A stretch of DNA of 27,596 bases from JBGPFS01 sp041483455 (GCA_041483455.1 JBGPFS010000010.1:1-27596), one strand, 5' to 3'. Shown: positions 1 through 7,972, counted from the first letter of the stretch. Numbers and translations are program-made. The notes: generated by a model not told the origin, from the letters alone.

Positions 1-662
1 AGGAGGACATAGGCCGTGCCCGGCGACTGGATGCCCTGGTAAGTGCCGATGATCCCCGAGGCGGACATCGTGGCGATGAGCGGCTCGGTCTCGAACCACT
101 GGCGCAGGAAGTCGGTGGCGCTCATCGTCATCAGCTGGATGAAGACCGCCTGCTGCTTCTCGGGCAGCTTCTGGAACGAGCGGAGGAGCCCGCTGAGCGG
201 CCCGAACTGGCGCGGGTCGAGGCCGGTCAGGTCGGGCGGCACCATCGACAGGATCGGCTTGATGAAGCGGGCCATCTCGACCATGAGCTGGCCGTATTCC
301 TCGTACGCGTCGGCGTCCGAGAGCGACCAGCGGCGCAGCTCGCGGATCGTCCGGCCGTGGTCGTTGACCCGCCAGAGGTAGTCGTCCTTGAGCGGCGTGA
401 ACGTGCCGTCGAGCGGCAGGATGTCGAGGCCGTGGGCCGGCAGGTCCAGCTCGCGGATGATCTCGGGGCGGAGCAGGCTGACGACGTAGCTGGCGACGCT
501 GAACCGGAAGCCCGGGAAGATCTCCTCGGTCACCGCCGCGCCGCCCAGGACGTGGCGCTTCTCGAGGACCAGGGTCTTCAGCCCGGCCCGGGCCAGGTAG
601 GCGGCGCTGACGAGGCCGTTGTGGCCCCCGCCGATGATCACCGCGTCGTAGGACTGGGCCAA
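1..662 (-). CDS. FAD-dependent oxidoreductase, PYROXD2/phytoene-desaturase-like (C-terminus cut by window edge)
   Basis: The first 220 residues of a flavoprotein are present and the rest lies beyond base 1. An N-terminal dinucleotide-binding motif is visible (VIIGGGHNGL, glycines 11-13 and 16), followed by the acidic end of strand beta-2 (LVLEK) and a GGAAVTEE stretch typical of phytoene desaturase and PYROXD2-like amine or alkene oxidoreductases. I chose a TTG start at 662-660 because GGAGG lies nine bases upstream and the reading frame then begins MAQSYDAVIIGGG; no in-frame ATG fits. The gene is divergent from a GcvT-like aminomethyltransferase, and the shared 239-bp gap holds two operator-like repeats. 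Flavin oxidases and folate-binding GcvT domains cooperate in N-demethylation (sarcosine/dimethylglycine dehydrogenases), so a joint role is plausible. The substrate is unknown. Confidence 0.85.
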   Translation of the reverse strand, partial: MAQSYDAVIIGGGHNGLVSAAYLARAGLKTLVLEKRHVLGGAAVTEEIFPGFRFSVASYVVSLLRPEIIRELDLPAHGLDILPLDGTFTPLKDDYLWRVNDHGRTIRELRRWSLSDADAYEEYGQLMVEMARFIKPILSMVPPDLTGLDPRQFGPLSGLLRSFQKLPEKQQAVFIQLMTMSATDFLRQWFETEPLIATMSASGIIGTYQGIQSPGTAYVL

Positions 663-682
663 GGCGGGCGCCCTCCGCGACT

Positions 683-712
683 ATCCAGACTGCATAGGAT
701 TCATGCAAGTCT
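683..712. promoter_or_regulatory. Operator-like repeat, copy 1
   Basis: This is one of two ~30-bp related blocks in the divergent promoter region. Read on the minus strand it contains TTGCATG, then AATCC, then TATGCAGTC, and ends in TGGAT. Two TATGCA-like units therefore lie 13 bp apart, on roughly one helix face. On the plus strand TGCAT and ATGCA also form an inverted pair with a 7-bp spacer. It sits about 20-50 bp upstream of the flavoprotein start, where a repressor or activator of that gene would bind. Sequence and placement are direct observations; the regulatory role is inference. Confidence 0.5.
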
Positions 713-776
713 AGCTGAGCGACGAGCGCCCGTGCGGGTCGTGCCGGGACGCGGCTGCGCCGTCTTCCGCGCGGTC

Positions 777-806
777 ATCCAGCCTGCATACGATTCCTGC
801 ATACTT
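777..806. promoter_or_regulatory. Operator-like repeat, copy 2
   Basis: This is the second and cleaner copy of the block at 683-712. On the minus strand it has two exact TATGCAGG units separated by AATCG (13-bp period), again followed by TGGAT. The two copies share ATCCAG, CTGCATA, GATTC and TGCAWA-type elements and lie 94 bp apart, close to nine helical turns. It lies about 95 bp upstream of the aminomethyltransferase start. A single regulator binding both copies could control both divergent genes, possibly with looping. Confidence 0.5.
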
Positions 807-901
807 GGCCGCGACGGCGGCAGCGGGCCGCGACGACGACGGCCACCGGTGACGGCGGCCCCGTCCACCGGCCAGAGCCGCGCCAGCGGAGGAGCACACC
901 C

Positions 902-2095
902 TTGAGCGTCGGGACCGCGTTCCACACCCGGACCGCCCCGGTGAACCGGAAGATGCAGTGGCGCGAGTGGTCGGGCTACTTCGCCGCCAGCGTCTACGCC
1001 GACTTCCACGACATCGAGTACAACGCGATCCGCGAGCAGGCGGCGCTCATCGATGTCAGCCCGCTCTACAAGTACGAGGTCCGCGGGCGCGACGCGCTCC
1101 GGCTGGTCGACCGCGTCATCACCCGTGACGCGACCAAGCTGGCGATCGGCCAGGTCTACTACACGCCCTGGTGCGACGAGGACGGCAAGGTCGTCGACGA
1201 CGGCACGGTCCACCGGCTCGACGAGACGACCTATCGCTGGACGGCCGCCGACCCGCAGTACCGCTGGCTCCGCCTCAACGCCGCGGGTCTCGACGTCGAG
1301 ATCGCCGACGTCAGCGAGTCGCTCGCCGCGCTCGCCCTCCAGGGGCCGTGGAGCCGCGCCATCCTCGAGGCCGCCACCGGCGAAGGCTTCGCCGACCTGC
1401 GCTACTTCCGGCGCCGCACCTCGAAGGTCGGCAGGGTCGCGATCGACGTGAGCCGGACCGGCTACACGGGCGACCTGGGCTACGAGCTCTGGATCCCCGC
1501 CCCGGGGGCGGTCAAGGTCTGGGACGCGCTCATGACCGCGGGCAAGCCCTACGGCATCCGTCCGGCCGGGATGGTCGCCCTCGACGTCGTCCGGCTCGAG
1601 GCGGGCCTCATCCTCCTCGAGGTCGACTACACGAGCTCCCGCCACGCGATGAACGCCGAGCAGGCCTACTCGCCGTTCGAGATCGGACTGGGCAAGCTGG
1701 TCGATCTCGGCAAGGCCGACTTCGTCGGGAAGCGGGCGCTGGCCCGCGAGACGGCGGCCGGCGGTCCGGCCCGCCGATTGGTGGGCCTCGACCTCGGCTG
1801 GGACGATATCGCCGCCCTGTACGACATCCAGGGCCTGCCACCGGTGGCTCCAGCGGCGGTCGAGCGCTCCCCGATCCCGGCCTTCGACCTGGCCGGTCGC
1901 CAGATCGGCCGGGTGACGAGCCACGGCTGGAGCCCGCTCCTCAAGAAGCCCATCGCGCTCGCCTCCGTCCCGCCCAGCCACGAGCGACCCGGCACCAAGC
2001 TCCAGGTGGAGTGGACGGTCGAGGCGAAGCGGGGCCGGGTGGGCGCGACCGTCACCGCGACCCCGTTCCTGGACCTACCCCGCAAGCGCGCCTAG
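902..2095 (+). CDS. GcvT-family aminomethyltransferase (folate-binding)
   Basis: A 397-residue protein of the glycine-cleavage T-protein superfamily, close to the family's usual 370-400 residues. The folate-binding domain shows GKVVDD (residues 95-100), matching the GxxxDD segment that carries the catalytic Asp of T-protein, and SRTGYTGDLGYEL (184-196), a near-exact family signature. The C-terminal barrel runs through GKRALARE to the end. Such enzymes transfer a one-carbon unit from a methylamine-type substrate to tetrahydrofolate. No gcvH or gcvP lies nearby, so it is more likely a dedicated demethylase (DmdA/sarcosine/dimethylglycine type) than the T-protein of the glycine cleavage system. 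The TTG start is supported by GGAGGA about nine bases upstream. The divergent flavoprotein and downstream M20 peptidase may act in the same catabolic route. The substrate is not determinable here. Confidence 0.88.
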   Translation: MSVGTAFHTRTAPVNRKMQWREWSGYFAASVYADFHDIEYNAIREQAALIDVSPLYKYEVRGRDALRLVDRVITRDATKLAIGQVYYTPWCDEDGKVVDDGTVHRLDETTYRWTAADPQYRWLRLNAAGLDVEIADVSESLAALALQGPWSRAILEAATGEGFADLRYFRRRTSKVGRVAIDVSRTGYTGDLGYELWIPAPGAVKVWDALMTAGKPYGIRPAGMVALDVVRLEAGLILLEVDYTSSRHAMNAEQAYSPFEIGLGKLVDLGKADFVGKRALARETAAGGPARRLVGLDLGWDDIAALYDIQGLPPVAPAAVERSPIPAFDLAGRQIGRVTSHGWSPLLKKPIALASVPPSHERPGTKLQVEWTVEAKRGRVGATVTATPFLDLPRKRA

Positions 2096-2143
2096 GCCGG
2101 AGCATCGACGGCCGCGGATCTCCGCCGCCACAGGGAGCCACCC

Positions 2144-3535
2144 ATGACCGACTACGCCGCGCTCGTCCGCCACGCCGAGGAGCGGATGCCCGCCTGGACC
2201 GAGGAGCTGGCCGAGTTCTGCCGGTTCCGCTCCGAGCAGGGCGACGCCGAGGGACTGGCCGGGGCCGCCGACTGGATCGCCGAGCGACTCCGTCGGCTCG
2301 GGGCGACGGTCGACGTCGTGCGGCTCCCGGACCGGCCGGAGGTCCCGCCGCTGGTCGTCGGGGAGATCGGCGACGGGCCGAGGACCCTCAGCTGCGTCCA
2401 GCACTACGACGTCCAGCCGGCCGTGCCGCTCGAGCTGTGGACGACGCCCCCATATGAGCCGGCGATCCGCGACGGTCGGCTCTACGGGCGCGGCGCGACC
2501 GACAACAAGGGCGAGCTGCTGCCCCGGATCTGGGCCATCGAGGCCTACCTCGCCACGATCGGCCCGCTCCCCTGCCGGGTCCGCTTCCTGGTCGAGGGCG
2601 AGGAGGAGTACGGCAGCGAACACCTCGACTCGCTGCTCGACCAGCGGCCGGGGATCCGGGCGGTCGAGGGCGCGCTCATCGAGGGCGGCGGGGTCGACCT
2701 CAGCGGCCGGCCGGAGATCGTCGGCGGCGTCCGCGGGATCGTCGTCCTCGAGCTCGTGTGCCGGACGATCGCCTACGACGCCCACTCGAGCCTGGCGACG
2801 ATCCTCCCGAGCGCGCCGGTCCGGCTCGCCCAGGCCCTCTCCGGCATGTACACGGCCGACGGTCGGCCGGCCGTCCCCGGCCTCGAGGCCGGGATCGCCC
2901 CGCCGACGGCCGCCCAGCTCGCGATCGTCGATGCGATCCCGCTCGACCTCCTCGACGAGATGCGCCAGGAGTACCGGGTCGAGCGGCTCGTCGGCGGGCT
3001 CGACGGGGTCGCCGCCATCCGGGCGATGACGTTCGCGCCCACGCTCAACATCCAGGGCCTCTGGTCCGGCTTCATCGGGCCCGGCGACAAGACGATCACG
3101 CCCGCCGAGGCCCACGCCCGGCTCGACATCCGGATCGTCCCCGACCAGCAGCCGGGCGCGATCGTCGAAGCGCTACGGGCCCACCTCGACCGACTCGGCT
3201 TCAGCGACATCGAGATCATCGGCGAGGAGGGCGAACCCGCCTACTGGACCCGAGCCGACGACCCGATGCTCGACGCCGCCGCCCGGGTCTCGGAGGCGGT
3301 CTTCGGGCTGCCCTCCGTCCGCTACGTCTCGATGCCGGGCGTCGCCCCGATGTGGCAGGTCTGCGGCCGCGACCGGATCCCGATGACGAGCCTGGGCGGA
3401 GGCACGAGCGACGCCCGGGCCCATGCTCCTGACGAGAACGTCCGGCTCGACTACGCTGCGAAGGCGGTCGAGGTGACCGCCCGCTTCCTCGACGAGTTCG
3501 CCGAGCTCGGGCAGGCCACCCGGCCCGTGAGGTGA
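2144..3535 (+). CDS. M20-family metallopeptidase / dipeptidase
   Basis: A 463-residue M20/M28-clan zinc hydrolase of the CNDP/ArgE/DapE type. Metal and catalytic motifs are in order: QHYDVQP (His87, Asp89), GRGATDNKG (bridging Asp120), EGEEEYGS (catalytic and metal Glu around 153-155), and a C-terminal GGGTSDARAHAPDENV with a late His. The long central insertion (about 200-330) matches the lid/dimerisation domain, giving the usual length for dipeptidase-like members. Reported activities in the family are hydrolysis of dipeptides, N-acyl amino acids or related amides in the cytoplasm, and no signal peptide is seen. The gene starts 48 bp after the aminomethyltransferase, suggesting cotranscription and shared breakdown of a small N-methylated or amide compound, which is inference. 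The downstream gene overlaps its stop codon. Confidence 0.9.
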   Translation: MTDYAALVRHAEERMPAWTEELAEFCRFRSEQGDAEGLAGAADWIAERLRRLGATVDVVRLPDRPEVPPLVVGEIGDGPRTLSCVQHYDVQPAVPLELWTTPPYEPAIRDGRLYGRGATDNKGELLPRIWAIEAYLATIGPLPCRVRFLVEGEEEYGSEHLDSLLDQRPGIRAVEGALIEGGGVDLSGRPEIVGGVRGIVVLELVCRTIAYDAHSSLATILPSAPVRLAQALSGMYTADGRPAVPGLEAGIAPPTAAQLAIVDAIPLDLLDEMRQEYRVERLVGGLDGVAAIRAMTFAPTLNIQGLWSGFIGPGDKTITPAEAHARLDIRIVPDQQPGAIVEALRAHLDRLGFSDIEIIGEEGEPAYWTRADDPMLDAAARVSEAVFGLPSVRYVSMPGVAPMWQVCGRDRIPMTSLGGGTSDARAHAPDENVRLDYAAKAVEVTARFLDEFAELGQATRPVR

Positions 3536-3981
3536 TGAGAATGCCGCTGATGCCGCCCCGCCAGACCCCCGACCGTCGCCCCATGGTCAGGGCCGTCGTC
3601 GTCAACCACGATCCGGAGCTCGCCGGGCAGCAGACCGAGGTGCTGCGGGCCGCCGGTTACCTGGTCGAGTCGTGCGGAGGCCCCCAGCAGGAGCCGTGTC
3701 CGGTCCTCGACAGCCTTCCGTGCCCGCTGGTCGATCGCGCCGACGTGCTCGTCTATGACGCCTGGATCGCCGGCACCAGCGATGGCGGCAGGCGACTGAT
3801 CGCCGATCTCCGCGAGACGTACGCCGATCTGCCGGTCGTGCTCACCTCGGTCGACCGGCGCCTCGACTGGATCGAGACCGAAGGCCCGCACCGCGTCACG
3901 CCGCTGGTCGGCAAGCCGACGCCGGAGGAGCTGCTGGCAGCCGTGGAGGCCGCCCTCGCGGACCAGGGGATGGCCGTCTGA
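3535..3981 (+). CDS. Orphan receiver-like (CheY-fold) protein
   Basis: A 148-residue protein with the hallmarks of a stand-alone response-regulator receiver domain and no output domain. After a short Pro/Arg-rich start, strand beta-1 (VRAVVVNHDPEL) supplies one acidic residue (Asp26), beta-3 (ADVLVYDAW) the candidate phospho-acceptor Asp75, beta-4 (PVVLTSVD) the Thr/Ser, and VGKPTPEELLAAV the conserved Lys127-Pro. The first acidic pair is reduced to a single Asp (HD instead of DD/ED), so phosphorylation may be weak. The ATG used here shares its A with the M20 stop (TGATG), indicating translational coupling; a GTG three bases upstream and an ATG at 3583 are alternatives. No histidine kinase lies nearby. 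Confidence 0.65.
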   Translation: MRMPLMPPRQTPDRRPMVRAVVVNHDPELAGQQTEVLRAAGYLVESCGGPQQEPCPVLDSLPCPLVDRADVLVYDAWIAGTSDGGRRLIADLRETYADLPVVLTSVDRRLDWIETEGPHRVTPLVGKPTPEELLAAVEAALADQGMAV

Positions 3982-4049
3982 CGCAGGGGGGCCATCGGCT
4001 CTCGGGGCCGCGGCCTCGAATGCCCGGCTGATCGCCGGACGGCGTTCGC

Positions 4050-5174
4050 TCAGCGGAGCCGGCGGTCGGCGAACGCCTCGAGCCGCTCCATGGCCTGGGG
4101 CAGGTCCGTCCGGCCGAACCCGATCCGGAAGTGGTTGCCCGGATGGCCGAAGCGGGAGCCGGGCAGGAGCAGGACGCCCTCCGCCTCGACGAGCTCCGCG
4201 GCGAAGTCGTCGATCGAGACGCCCGGAGCGACGAGCCGCGGGAAGCCGACCGAACCGGCCCGCGGACGGACCCACCGGAACGCCTCCGACCGGGCGGCGA
4301 AGAAGCGGTCGAGGAGCGCCAGGTTCGCGTCGACGATGGCGCGGCTCCGGGCCAGCACCGTCTCGCGGGCTCGCAGCGCGATGATGGCGAGGACCTCGGC
4401 CGGGACCGAGCTGCAGATCGTGGTGTAGTCCTTGAAGGCCGCGGCCCGCTCGAGGAGCGCCCGATCGCGGGTCGCCAGCCAGCCGATCCGCAGGCCGGCC
4501 AGGGCGAACGACTTCGACAGCACGCCCACGCTCACGCCCCGCGCCAGGCTGTCGGCGCCGGCGGGCAGGCTGTCGGCGAGGTCGAACTCGAGGAACCGGT
4601 AGACCTCGTCGGCGAGGAGGTGGATGCCGGCCTCCTCGCAGACCGCCACGAGCGCCCGCCACTCGGCGTGGCTGGGCAGCATGCCGGTCGGGTTATGGGG
4701 CGCGTTGACGACGACGAGCCTGGTCTCCGGCCGGATCGCCGCCCGGAGCCGGTCCACGTCGAGCCCCCAGCCGTCGGCCTCGCGCAGCTCGTGGAGGGTG
4801 ACCTCCGCCCCGGCCGCCCGGGCCACCTCGTACAGGCTCTGGTAGCCCGGCCAGGTGACGATCGCATGGTCGCCCGGACCGAGGAGCACGTTCAGGAAGC
4901 AGAAGATCGCCTCCTCCGCGCCGGCGAAGACGAGGACGTCGTCGGGCTCGATCCGCTCGTAGAGACTCGCGATCTCGCGCCGGAGGAGCGGGTGGCCGGT
5001 CGATTCACCGTAGCCGAGCCGGAGGCCGGCCCACAGGGCCCGGGTCTCATCGTCGGCCAGGGCGAGCAGGTCCGCCATCGCCCAGCCTTCGACGTCCGAG
5101 GCGCACAGGAGGTGCCGGACGGCGAACTCCCAGCGGGCGAAGTAGCGCTCGAGCGCGAAGTCGGCGATCCGCAT
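4050..5174 (-). CDS. PLP-dependent aminotransferase, class I/II
   Basis: A 374-residue fold-type I aminotransferase. Diagnostic elements are YGESTGHPLLRREIA (55-69), NAPHNPTG (157-164, with the PLP-contacting Asn161), DEVY (189-192, Asp binding the pyridine nitrogen and Tyr the phenolate), SKSFALAGLRIGW (220-232, with Schiff-base Lys221) and a C-terminal FRIGFGR carrying the likely carboxylate-binding Arg. The whole domain is present. It transfers an amino group between an amino acid and a 2-oxo acid in the cytoplasm, but specificity cannot be read from motifs. Overall it resembles the capreomycidine-synthase/aspartate aminotransferase-like branch. No strong Shine-Dalgarno precedes the ATG. 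It is convergent with the receiver gene and lies 89 bp downstream of the lipoprotein gene on the same strand, so cotranscription with the B12 cluster is possible. Confidence 0.9.
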   Translation of the reverse strand: MRIADFALERYFARWEFAVRHLLCASDVEGWAMADLLALADDETRALWAGLRLGYGESTGHPLLRREIASLYERIEPDDVLVFAGAEEAIFCFLNVLLGPGDHAIVTWPGYQSLYEVARAAGAEVTLHELREADGWGLDVDRLRAAIRPETRLVVVNAPHNPTGMLPSHAEWRALVAVCEEAGIHLLADEVYRFLEFDLADSLPAGADSLARGVSVGVLSKSFALAGLRIGWLATRDRALLERAAAFKDYTTICSSVPAEVLAIIALRARETVLARSRAIVDANLALLDRFFAARSEAFRWVRPRAGSVGFPRLVAPGVSIDDFAAELVEAEGVLLLPGSRFGHPGNHFRIGFGRTDLPQAMERLEAFADRRLR

Positions 5175-5263
5175 GACCAGATGGTGTCAGACCGCGGGGT
5201 CGGGCGCGCGGCGGGACCGCGAACCGAGCGCGTGGCACCTCCGCGGGGGCGGGGCCGGCCGCC

Positions 5264-5998
5264 CTATCGCTCGATGAGGAAGAGGGCGCCCGCGAGATCG
5301 GTGAAGGTCGCCTGGTCGAGGCCCGTCGAGGTCAGCCGCCAGCTCGGCTGCTCGCCCGACGCGACGATCGCGGCGTAGCCGCCGCCGTCGGTCGCGATCA
5401 GGTGGCCGTCCATCCCGCCGACGGTGACCGGGCCGGCCGCGGTACCGCTCGGCACGCAGCCGGTCGCGACCGTGCAGTACGAGCCCTCGTCCAGGGTCAG
5501 GCGCGCGTCATCCGCCTTTCGCCGGTACTGGATCGAGAGCGTCCCGCCGTTCCCGAGATGGAACGTGCCGCTGACCACCGACCAGCCGCTCGGCAGGACG
5601 ACGCAGTAGACCGGCCAGTCGACGGCATCGGCGAACGAGCCGAAGAAGCCCTTGGTGTCCGCCGAACCGAAGCACGCCGCGACGGCGGCGTCGCCCGATG
5701 AGGCTGGGGTCGGCAGGGGCGACTCCCCGGGCGACGATCCGGGCGTCGTCGAGGGCGATCCGAGCGGCACCGCCGTCGGCGCGGGACTGACGGTCGGGGT
5801 CGGGCCGCCGGAGGCGCTCGCCGGTGGCGAGGAGGCGCCTTCGCTCGGGCCCTGGGTCACGGGGCTGGTCGTGCCGAGGCCGCAGGCCGAAGCCACGACC
5901 GCCGCGAGGACGGCCGCGACGAGGGCGGCCGAAGCCGGCCTCGAGGGGGTATGGAGGGCTCGGGCGATCCCTGACGCCACGGCGCGCGCTCGCGTCAC
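5264..5998 (-). CDS. Putative lipoprotein of unknown function
   Basis: A 244-residue exported protein that I do not recognise. The N-terminus has Arg residues, a hydrophobic stretch (about 22-37) and a lipobox VASAC placing the lipidated cysteine at 39. A Ser/Pro/Thr/Gly-rich linker follows to about residue 105, as in surface-anchored proteins of high-GC bacteria. The C-terminal part (about 106-244) is a compact globular domain with two cysteines (YCTVATGC) and predicted beta-rich character. The GTG start lies ten bases past the btuD stop codon, so it is probably the last gene of the cobalamin-regulated operon. A link to corrinoid binding is only positional. It could equally be an unrelated surface lipoprotein reading through from the same transcript. 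Confidence 0.7.
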   Translation of the reverse strand: MTRARAVASGIARALHTPSRPASAALVAAVLAAVVASACGLGTTSPVTQGPSEGASSPPASASGGPTPTVSPAPTAVPLGSPSTTPGSSPGESPLPTPASSGDAAVAACFGSADTKGFFGSFADAVDWPVYCVVLPSGWSVVSGTFHLGNGGTLSIQYRRKADDARLTLDEGSYCTVATGCVPSGTAAGPVTVGGMDGHLIATDGGGYAAIVASGEQPSWRLTSTGLDQATFTDLAGALFLIER

Positions 5999-6007
5999 GG
6001 GGAGAGC

Positions 6008-6889
6008 CTAGCCCCGCGCGGTGCGGACGGTCAACGAGGGGCTCGGGAGACCGGTCTGCGGCACCGAGACGACCGATCCGGTGGACGGGATGAACGCCCG
6101 TCCCACGAGGTCCGGATCGACCCCGAAGACGTCGCGGATCCGCCGGTCGTCGAGGACCTCGGACGGCGGGCCGTCGGCGACGACCCGGCCGCCGTCGACG
6201 ATGACGAGCCGCGGGAAGAAGTGGCAGGCCAGCGAAAGGTCGTGGAGGACCGCCAGGATCGTGGTCCCGTCGCGCTCGTTGAGGTCGGCCAGGAGCTCCA
6301 TCGTGCCGACCTGGTGGCGCAGGTCGAGATGGATCGTCGGCTCGTCGAGGAGGAGCACCGGCGCCTCCTGGGCCACGGCCACGGCCAGCAGCACGAGCTG
6401 CCGTTCGCCGAGCGAGAGCTCGCGCGCATCTCGCCCGAGCAGGTGCCCGATCCCCACCCGCTCGATCGCGCCCGCGACCGCCGCCCGGTCGCCCGGTCGC
6501 TGGCCACGGAACGGATCCTCGTGCGGCAGCCGGCCGAGGCCCACGACCTCCTCGACCCTGGCCGCGAACGGCAGGGTCACGGCCTGCGGCACGACCGCCA
6601 GCCGGCGGGCGATGGCCAGCCGGTCGAGGCGCTCGACGAGGTCGCCGGCGAGCCGGACGCTCCCCTCGCTCGGCCGAAGGATCCCGGCGATCACCCGCAG
6701 GAGGCTCGACTTCCCCGCCCCGTTCGGCCCGACGATCGCGATCCGCTCTCCGGGTTCGACGGCCAGGTCGACCTCGCGCAGGACCGGCCGCTCGCGGTAG
6801 GCGGCGGTCACGCCGGTCAGCTCGACGATCGGGCGGAGCGCCCCGCTCGCGCCGGCCGCCCAGATCGGCGCCCGATCCGGGCCGCTCAC
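6008..6889 (-). CDS. btuD: Cobalamin ABC transporter ATP-binding protein
   Basis: A 293-residue ATPase of the FecE/BtuD/HmuV family. Walker A is GPNGAGKS (54-61), followed by a Q-loop (VVPQAV), the signature LSLGERQ, Walker B VLLLDEPT and the H-loop VLHDLS. It powers import through the BtuC permease. The GTG start at 6889 overlaps the permease stop as GTGA, typical of coupled translation, so longer upstream extensions in this frame are not coding. A C-terminal tail of about 45 residues after the nucleotide-binding core (GVDPDLVGRAFIPSTG onward) is common in this family. Specificity for B12 rather than siderophore or haem rests on the cobalamin riboswitch upstream of the operon, not on this protein. 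Confidence 0.92.
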   Translation of the reverse strand: MSGPDRAPIWAAGASGALRPIVELTGVTAAYRERPVLREVDLAVEPGERIAIVGPNGAGKSSLLRVIAGILRPSEGSVRLAGDLVERLDRLAIARRLAVVPQAVTLPFAARVEEVVGLGRLPHEDPFRGQRPGDRAAVAGAIERVGIGHLLGRDARELSLGERQLVLLAVAVAQEAPVLLLDEPTIHLDLRHQVGTMELLADLNERDGTTILAVLHDLSLACHFFPRLVIVDGGRVVADGPPSEVLDDRRIRDVFGVDPDLVGRAFIPSTGSVVSVPQTGLPSPSLTVRTARG

Positions 6890-7968
6890 AGCTCGTACCC
6901 GGTCCGGGCCCGGCGCAGGAGGGCGAGGAAGAACGGCGCCCCGATCACCGCCGTCACCACGCCGACCGGGATCTCGCCGAGGAGCCGGGCGATCAGGTCG
7001 GCGCCGACCATCAGGCTCGCGCCCAGGAGCGCGGAGAGCGGCAGGACCCGCCGGGCGTTCGGTCCGACCACGAGCCTCACGAGGTGCGGCACGACGAGCC
7101 CGACGAACCCGACCAGCCCGCTGATCGAGACCGCGGCGGCGGTGACGAGCGAGGCGAGGCCCAGCAGGATCCGCCGCTCGCGCCGGACGTCGACGCCAAG
7201 GTGGGCGGCCGATTCCTCGCCCAGCAGGAAGCCGTTGATCGAGCGGGCGCGGGCCAGGATCGCGGCCGAGCCGCCGAGGATGAGCGGGCCGGCCACGGCC
7301 AGTCGGAGCCACGAGCTGCCGTCGAACCCGCCGAGCAGGTAGGCGAAGATCTGGCGGAGGTTCGTCCCCGACAGGTACATCGTCATGGCCAGCCCGGCGG
7401 CGAGGAGCGAGCCGACCGCGTAGCCGGTCAGCAGGAGGCCGGTGAGGGGCGCGAGCGGCCCCGTGCGGCTCAGGTTGTAGACCAGCGCCACCGCGGCCAG
7501 CGCTCCGACGAACGCGAAGACCTGGACGAGTCCGAACTCGAGGACGGCCACCCGGACCGGGATGATGACCGCGACCGCCGCCCCGAGCGCGGCCCCGGAC
7601 GCGGTCCCGAGCACGTACGGATCCGCGAGCGGGTTGCGCAGGAGCCCCTGGAAGGCCGCCCCGGCGACCGCCAGCCCGACCCCCACGACCATCGCACTCA
7701 GCACCCGCGGCAGCCGGATGTCGACCACGATCGTCTCCGCCGCGGGCGACCAGGTGACGGGCAGGCCCAGGCCCAGGAGGCGATGAGCGAGGATCGCGAC
7801 CGTGTCGAGGGGCGAGATCGCCACGGTCCCGAAGGCGACCCCCAGGACGAGCGCAGCCACGACCGCTCCGAACCCGGCGACCGCCAGGCGGCCCGGCCGG
7901 CCCCGCGCACGCTCGAGCCAGCTCGTCCGGACGAGCGGCGTGCGCAGGACCTCGCCCCGGGCGGTCAT
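6886..7968 (-). CDS. btuC: Cobalamin ABC transporter permease (FecCD/BtuC family)
   Basis: A 360-residue, highly hydrophobic permease with about ten transmembrane segments, normal for BtuC/FecCD proteins. Family signatures are RLPRVLSAMVVGVGLAVAG (about 110-128), NPLADPYVLGTASGAALGA, and near the C-terminus GLVGFVGLVVPHLVR, the coupling helix region contacting the ATPase. It forms the membrane channel as a homodimer. The start lies four bases after the btuF stop and its stop overlaps the btuD start, so the three genes form one transcriptional unit behind the cobalamin riboswitch. An N-terminal cytoplasmic extension of about 28 residues precedes the first helix. Confidence 0.93.
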   Translation of the reverse strand: MTARGEVLRTPLVRTSWLERARGRPGRLAVAGFGAVVAALVLGVAFGTVAISPLDTVAILAHRLLGLGLPVTWSPAAETIVVDIRLPRVLSAMVVGVGLAVAGAAFQGLLRNPLADPYVLGTASGAALGAAVAVIIPVRVAVLEFGLVQVFAFVGALAAVALVYNLSRTGPLAPLTGLLLTGYAVGSLLAAGLAMTMYLSGTNLRQIFAYLLGGFDGSSWLRLAVAGPLILGGSAAILARARSINGFLLGEESAAHLGVDVRRERRILLGLASLVTAAAVSISGLVGFVGLVVPHLVRLVVGPNARRVLPLSALLGASLMVGADLIARLLGEIPVGVVTAVIGAPFFLALLRRARTGYEL

Positions 7969-7972
7969 CGGC

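Noticed and set aside
701..1981. Long minus-strand open frame opposite the aminomethyltransferase
   Set aside because: Arg/Asp/Val-rich shadow frame caused by high GC; the opposite frame has clear GcvT motifs.
2075..3115. Long minus-strand open frame opposite the M20 peptidase
   Set aside because: Low-complexity shadow; all catalytic M20 motifs are on the plus strand.
4010..4038. Small hairpins between the convergent receiver and aminotransferase genes
   Set aside because: A 10-base palindrome and a 5-bp stem without T-runs are expected by chance at this GC content.
5175..5192. Imperfect palindrome TGACACCATCTGGTCA just before the aminotransferase ATG
   Set aside because: Only the outer four bases pair well; too weak to call an operator.
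4131..5378. 415-codon plus-strand open frame
   Set aside because: Antisense to the aminotransferase, with biased Arg/Glu/Gly/Pro composition and no domain.
6890..7312. Upstream extension of the btuD frame
   Set aside because: It runs through the btuC gene; the GTG at 6889 overlaps the btuC stop and starts the conserved protein.
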